DNA of 64,000 nucleotides from Amaurobius ferox. Its lineage: Eukaryota > Arthropoda > Arachnida > Araneae > Amaurobiidae. Numbering within the stretch: position 1 is the stretch's first letter; each line of letters opens with the position of its first letter. Positions 59,813 through 64,000 of this stretch are shown here, piece after piece. The notes under the pieces are model-generated. The model had not been told where the DNA came from. It was given only the letters and a program-made list of their open reading frames with translations, and searched no databases. Made by a program: the position numbers and the translations under genes. The DNA lies in the NCBI GenBank assembly GCA_951213105.1, contig OX578150.1, positions 27,563,107 to 27,627,106 on the forward strand. The letters run 5' to 3'.

Positions 59813-60025
59813 GTGGCTATACCCACGCAAGAACATCTGTATAGTTTAATAATGAAAAATTCCTATGGTTTAATAATGAAAAAACACCATTTCCCAAATT
59901 AAAAAAATTGCTTTGAATAATAATAATAATAATAAAAAAAAATCCGATTTCACAGTAAAAAAATTACGATTCACTTATGTTCCATCTTATTCGATCTGAC
60001 GTTTTACTCGCTGGCCTGAAGCCAT
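59813..60025 (+). repeat. Distal right-arm sequence next to the LINE insertion
   Basis: Reverse complement of 26880-27075, running into Gypsy integrase sequence (GTTTTACTCGCTGGCCTGAAGCCAT) that is split by the LINE and resumes at 62203. Confidence 0.8.
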
Positions 60026-60280
60026 AATCCAAATCCAATCCAAATCACTCTCTCACAGGGAGAGAGGAAAGCATGAGGCTTTCCTCCCTCGGCTTTGTAC
60101 TAAGCCTTTTGCCTCGAGGGAACAAAAGCATAAGAAGATCGAAATCAACACACTCCTCTCCCCAAACTATGGGAGAGAGAAAAATCAATCCAACAGAACC
60201 TCCAAAACAAACTACAAAATAACAAACTCACAGTTCGAAAACAAAAGTACCAGAAACAAGGAATAAAAACAAGATACAGC

Positions 60281-62004
60281 CTACTTGCTGCACCAGGAGC
60301 GATGTTGGGTTTTAACCCTCTCAGCCGCACTTTCGCAAAGGGGGATCTTGATACTCACTAAACCACCATTCCCCCGTGAGGGGATGTCGACTCCAATGGT
60401 CTTAGGGACATTAACCAGGGTTTTTTTAAGTATTCCTGAGTGGCTCTTCCTTATTGCTCATTACTTTTCATTATCTCATTTATATTTCTCTCACTTAGAG
60501 TTTCAGTTTTTACTGTTTCTTTTCCTTTCCCCCGTGGGGGGAATTTGATTCCACTGGTCTGAGGGACGTTAACCAGGGGGTTTGTTAAGAGGTCCAGTGT
60601 GGTACTTCTTTTTTGGTCAGTTATTTTCTCTTTCTTATCATTTTCATTCTCACTTTTTATTGGTTCATCTTCCTCTGAGCTGCTTTTCCTCAATGTCACT
60701 TTCGTTTGTGTTTTGGTTATTTGGTTTTCCGTTTTTTTCACTTCCATCGCTTTTGTTAGCTGATTCATCATCACTTGATCTGCTTTCTTCCATATCCCTT
60801 TCAATTTCATTTTTGTTTTTCAGAGCTTTTACCAATTCTTCAAGTTTCTTTGCTATTAAGCATATGTTTTTGTCTAGCCTTGTGAGGTATTGCCGAATCC
60901 ACTCATCTCGGACCTCTTCCGTCTTTAGCTTTTCCAGGTCTGTTACCACTGCATTTATTTTCTTGAGGATTTCCGTGAGTTCCGGTTGCTTTTGTTTATT
61001 TTCGCTTTCTTCCTTCACTGCGTCTTCCGATTTTTGTTGTCTTTTGCATACTGTAGCGTATTCTGATTTTTTTATTTATTATTTGTTTTTCTTCACCATA
61101 AGAGATGTTCTTGGCTTTTATAGTTGTCTGTATCTCCGTTTGTTCTTTTATTTTCTGGCATTGTTTATTTGTCGCCATGTGCTTTCCCCCACATCGAAAG
61201 CATTTTGGGTGTTCCGCTAAGCACTCTGCAACTTCATGCTGATCTCCACATTTATAGCACGTTGCACTTTCACTTCTGCATTCGTGTTTGTAATGGTTAA
61301 ATTTTAAGCATTTTAGACATATTTTTGGGCTTTCTGTATATCGGAGAGTTTTATATCTTTATACCCAATATTCACATGGTTTCTGCTTGTTTTGCCTAGT
61401 TCATGTAATAGAACTATTGGTATTTTCTCTGTATTTTTAGGCTTAGCGAATCGGGTTAATTCGCTCCAATTTATCTCTTGTTCCTTGAGTTCTTCAGATT
61501 TTTCTTCCAGGTTCACTTCTGGATGTATGTCTCGTATTATCCATTTGATAGAGATAAACTCTTCAATTATTCTCGCACTTATAGATTCTCCACAAAAACT
61601 TTTCTTCTCCAATATTCGGGCAGCGCTTTCGCTTGTTTTGACTACTACCGCTACGTTGCCGTTTCTTGTTACGAATATATTTTTTATATCTTTATGAATA
61701 TCTTCCTGTTGCAATTCTTTTTCGCAAAGAATTGTGTGAAATGGAATCTTCTTCACCGTCCCCGTTAAGACTATTTTTGCTTCAGTAGCTCCATTTTGGA
61801 AAGCAATTTCGATTTTTTCTCAGTCAGATAGGTTGTTACCTCTTCAAAGGCCAGCGTCACTGATAATTTTCGCCGATTTACCTCCGACACTTCGTTGTTA
61901 CTTCCCTTCCGTTTTCCCGCACAACTAGGAGGCTTCTCCATACCTCCCAAAAATAAAAAGCACAACGAAGAATAATAACATTGCATTATTCCCACTAACG
62001 TCAA
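60281..62004 (-). pseudogene. LINE ORF1 (gag-like, three CCHC knuckles), broken
   Basis: The minus-strand frame likely starts at MEKPPSCAGKRKGSNNE (about 61941). A frame change near 61780 leads into 61756-61313 (AKIVLTGTVKKIPFHTIL... VTRNGNVAVVVKTSESAARIL, an RNA-recognition-motif-like stretch). After another near 61320 come three zinc knuckles: CLKC....H....C, CYKC...H....C and CFRC...H......C at about 61315-61165. Lysine/glutamate-rich coiled sequence follows (61018-60665, 60810-60451). An in-frame TAA at 60453-60451 is followed by open sequence to TAG at 60283-60281. ORF1 proteins coat the element RNA and move it to the nucleus. With four frame changes this copy is dead. Confidence 0.75.
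60370..60600 (-). repeat. Tandem duplication inside ORF1 C-terminus
   Basis: The block near 60373-60425 and the block near 60530-60590 are about 157 bp apart and both encode LVNVP-T.G...P.RG on the minus strand (NPLVNVPQTSGIKFPPRGK and KTLVNVPKTIGVDIPSRGN). Confidence 0.75.
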
Positions 62005-62202
62005 AAACTCTTTTATTAAATATTTCCCAGAAAAAACTCAAAAAAACTTGTTTACAAATTTCGCTCGCCAACCTTAAGCCGGTAAGAAAGCTATAAAAAA
62101 AAATCTCGGATTTTCCATCTCAAAAACAAAAAAGGACGAGTTACGGTTTCAGGTAAGACACATTCAAATTGGGAAACTGGAGCATATATTACATGAAGCC
62201 AT

Positions 62203-62446
62203 TCCTTTAGTGGATCAAACGACAGTCACGGTCTCAGAAGCATTCTTTTTTGGCTGGATATCTATATTCGGAGTACCTGAGGTCATCAGTACCGAATGAG
62301 ATCGACAATTTGAAATCGATCTGTTTCATCATTTGACGAGATTTTGAGGAAGTAGGACGATCATCCTGTCGCCAATTCTATTGCGGAACGTTTCACTCCG
62401 CCAAATAAAATCGACAATATGCTGTCGGGATACGAAGTGTACCATG
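62203..62446 (+). pseudogene. Gypsy integrase remnant, distal right arm
   Basis: Plus-strand counterpart of 26620-26880, with FFGWISIFGVPEVIST-like sequence and stops. The DQGRQFE motif is destroyed by a stop. The hAT insertion at 62447 ends it. Confidence 0.7.
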
Positions 62447-64000
62447 CAGGGGCGGCAAATAGGGGGCGTGGTCGCGCCCCCAAATTTTTCCTCATCGTCT
62501 ATCGGCTTCTCCTTTTTTTATCGACTGTCCACTGGTCAGTTTTCTCACGCTATGGAGCTTCAAAAGAGCCAACCCTCACAGTGAAGTTCCCACTTCCGGC
62601 TGGAACAAACCTTTTCAACTTGAAAACATTGGGGTGATGTTATCCTTTTCTCTTAAAAGTTTCAAGTGTCCGATTAAATTTATGCGTAGTTAGCGCATGC
62701 TCATCCCTTCCTTCCTCTAGAAATGCATTTCAGCAGCTATTATATTCTTTCATAGAAACATCCTATAAAAAACACGCTATTTTCGAAAAGATTCGCTCAT
62801 CAACAAATAGTTTTTCTGGAGGCTCTTCAACTCTGCAATCACTAAGTGATACGAGGTGGTCTTCCAGAGTTAAAGCCATAAGAGCACTACTTGATAATTT
62901 TGAAGTCGTGATTTCAACACTGGAATAATTATCTGAAAACGATTCTCTCAATGGTGGAAGAGCTGAAGCCCTTTTAACATGCATGACGTCGTTCAAATTT
63001 TTGTTCATTTCGTTTGTATTGAACAGTGCTTTTGATCAATACAATACACTCTCAAAACATTTTCAGTCATCTGATCTTAATTTTCATGCTGTGCAAGCTT
63101 TGGCTAAAGCTACTATTGAAACGGTTAGTTATTTTCATGCTGATACATATTTCAATCTAGTGTGGAGTTTTGTGATATAACTTCTGGACAAAAATTCGAC
63201 GACAAAAATTCTTATTCTGGACCAAAACTGAAAAGGCGTAAAATAATTCCAAGAGAATTCGGAGGCGGTGAAAAAAATCACCATGATGATGTTAAATCAT
63301 ATCACAGAATCAATATTCAATATGAAATTGTATTCAGTATCTAATGAAATTGAAACAAGTTTTAATGAGAACAATATATCTGTTTTGTTTGCCCTTAATT
63401 TTACTATTATCCGGGTCAGATGTCGAAAAAGAAAAAGAAAATGTTTCAACCATATGCAAAATATATGACTTCCAGAAAGAGGGATTGCTGTGTGAATTGC
63501 GACTGTTTTATTCAATGGTGAAGAATGAAAACATAGACCATCCCAATTTTAAAAGTCACTTGGATTATTTTAAAGAGCGGAATTTAAAAAAATGTGTTTC
63601 CTGTCATAACATTATTAGTTAAATTGTTTTTGACTGTGCCAATCAGCTCAGCCAGTTGTGAAAAGTCTTTTTAGTGTCTTAGGAGGCTCAAAAATTATTT
63701 TCGCAGTACAATGGGACAAGAAAGACTTTCATATTTAGCTGCTTCAGCTATAGAACAAGATATACGACTGGATTATGATGATATTGTAACAAAATTTTCT
63801 CTTCTTCCAGATTCTAAGAACCGGCGTTTAAAACTTCGATAAAAAGTAAATAAATATAGATATTTGTATTTCGAAAAATTATGTTAACAACAATTATGTT
63901 AACATAATTATGTACAAATATGGTGTTAACAACATTATTTTTCTCAACATCAATTCAATTTTGTGATTCCCCCCCCCCCCCTGATAACAAACTTTTATTT
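62447..64000 (+). mobile_element. hAT transposon, 5' end and transposase relic (runs off window)
   Basis: It starts with a hAT-like terminus CAGGGGCGGC at 62447, preceded by GTACCATG (62439-62446), a candidate 8-bp target duplication. The uninterrupted left-arm site reads GTACCAAG near 26620. The other end is outside the window. Confidence 0.7.
62719..63842 (+). pseudogene. hAT transposase relic (ZMYM1/DUF4371-like)
   Basis: Broken frames give, in order, LSDTRWSSRVKAIRALLDNFE near 62838-62900, a helical region (AEALLTCMTSFKFLFISFVL near 62965-63020), ELRLFYSMVKNENIDHPNFK near 63497-63555, and the hAT C-terminal dimerisation block PISSASCEKSF then RRLKNYFRSTMGQERLS near 63638-63730, ending SKNRRLKLR near 63840. 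An in-frame TAG lies inside the dimerisation block, and others upstream. The N-terminal zinc finger part is missing, so the element is internally deleted as well as mutated. Confidence 0.75.

Larger units (their letters stand above)
60026..62193 (-). mobile_element. ORF1-only LINE with 9-bp target duplication
   Basis: TGAAGCCAT at 60017-60025 and 62194-62202 flanks 2168 bp. The left arm shows the target once (near 26887, inverted). On the minus strand it contains a 5' leader, an ORF1 with three zinc knuckles, a 255-bp 3' region with a stem (CCTCGAGGC...GCCGAGGG) and a tail of GGATTT/GGATT repeats. There is no reverse transcriptase, although both ends look genuine. Confidence 0.85.
41638..62446 (-). 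repeat. Right arm of giant inverted repeat
   Basis: Reverse complement of 26620-41441, longer because of insertions at 42452, 43434, 45246, 46734 and 60026, and shorter by the left-only Harbinger-like element. It ends at the hAT insertion at 62447; whether homology resumes after the window cannot be seen. Confidence 0.9.

Noticed and set aside
60582..61220. A 212-residue plus-strand open frame rich in Ser and Phe
   Set aside because: It is the antisense shadow of the LINE ORF1, whose zinc knuckles are on the minus strand.

Overview
This is an AT-rich, repeat-dense eukaryotic window, most likely from an arthropod and plausibly a spider or other arachnid. The basis is short exons separated by introns of 2-17 kb, GT-AG splice sites, tRNA-derived SINEs, RNase H-bearing LINEs, Gypsy, Penelope-like, pogo, hAT and probable Harbinger elements, and no prokaryotic features. 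The organism call is inference from composition and element content. Most of the window is mobile DNA; I find one cellular gene family.

The central object is a very large inverted repeat. Its left arm is about 26620-41441 and its right arm about 41638-62446, around a spacer of roughly 200 bp. Two F-box genes are divergently transcribed from this centre. The minus-strand gene is complete in the window: five exons (41379-41335, 28321-28039, 24186-23906, 21715-21485, 6924-6676) whose splice phases all agree, giving 362 residues, with an AATAAA signal after the stop. The plus-strand copy shows exon 1 (41734-41778) and exon 2 (58622-58904); its remaining exons, if any, lie beyond the window.

The arms were colonised separately after they formed, so each arm often preserves the empty site of an insertion in the other. 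Right-arm-only insertions are a 61-bp SINE-like module with a 15-bp target duplication, two copies of repeat family A, a 4.6-kb pogo element flanked by TA (itself holding a nested repeat and a 200-N assembly gap), a LINE carrying only ORF1 with a 9-bp target duplication, and a hAT element. A 2.7-kb Harbinger-like element with a TAA duplication is found only in the left arm.

Region by region: 1-2815, 3' half of a LINE with reverse transcriptase and RNase H. 2816-6600, repeats and LTR pieces. 6676-6924, last F-box exon. 7258-10806, Penelope-like reverse transcriptase relic and two direct-repeat units with TA tracts. 10815-13160, LTR fragment, a Helitron-like candidate and a tandem SINE array. 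13255-17515, a decayed Gypsy element on the minus strand. 17616-23480, three family A repeats around F-box exon 4. 23484-26620, SINE and LTR pieces, F-box exon 3, a TGACGTCA-rich tract and Gypsy pol debris. 26620-62446, the palindrome. 62447-64000, a hAT transposase relic running off the end.
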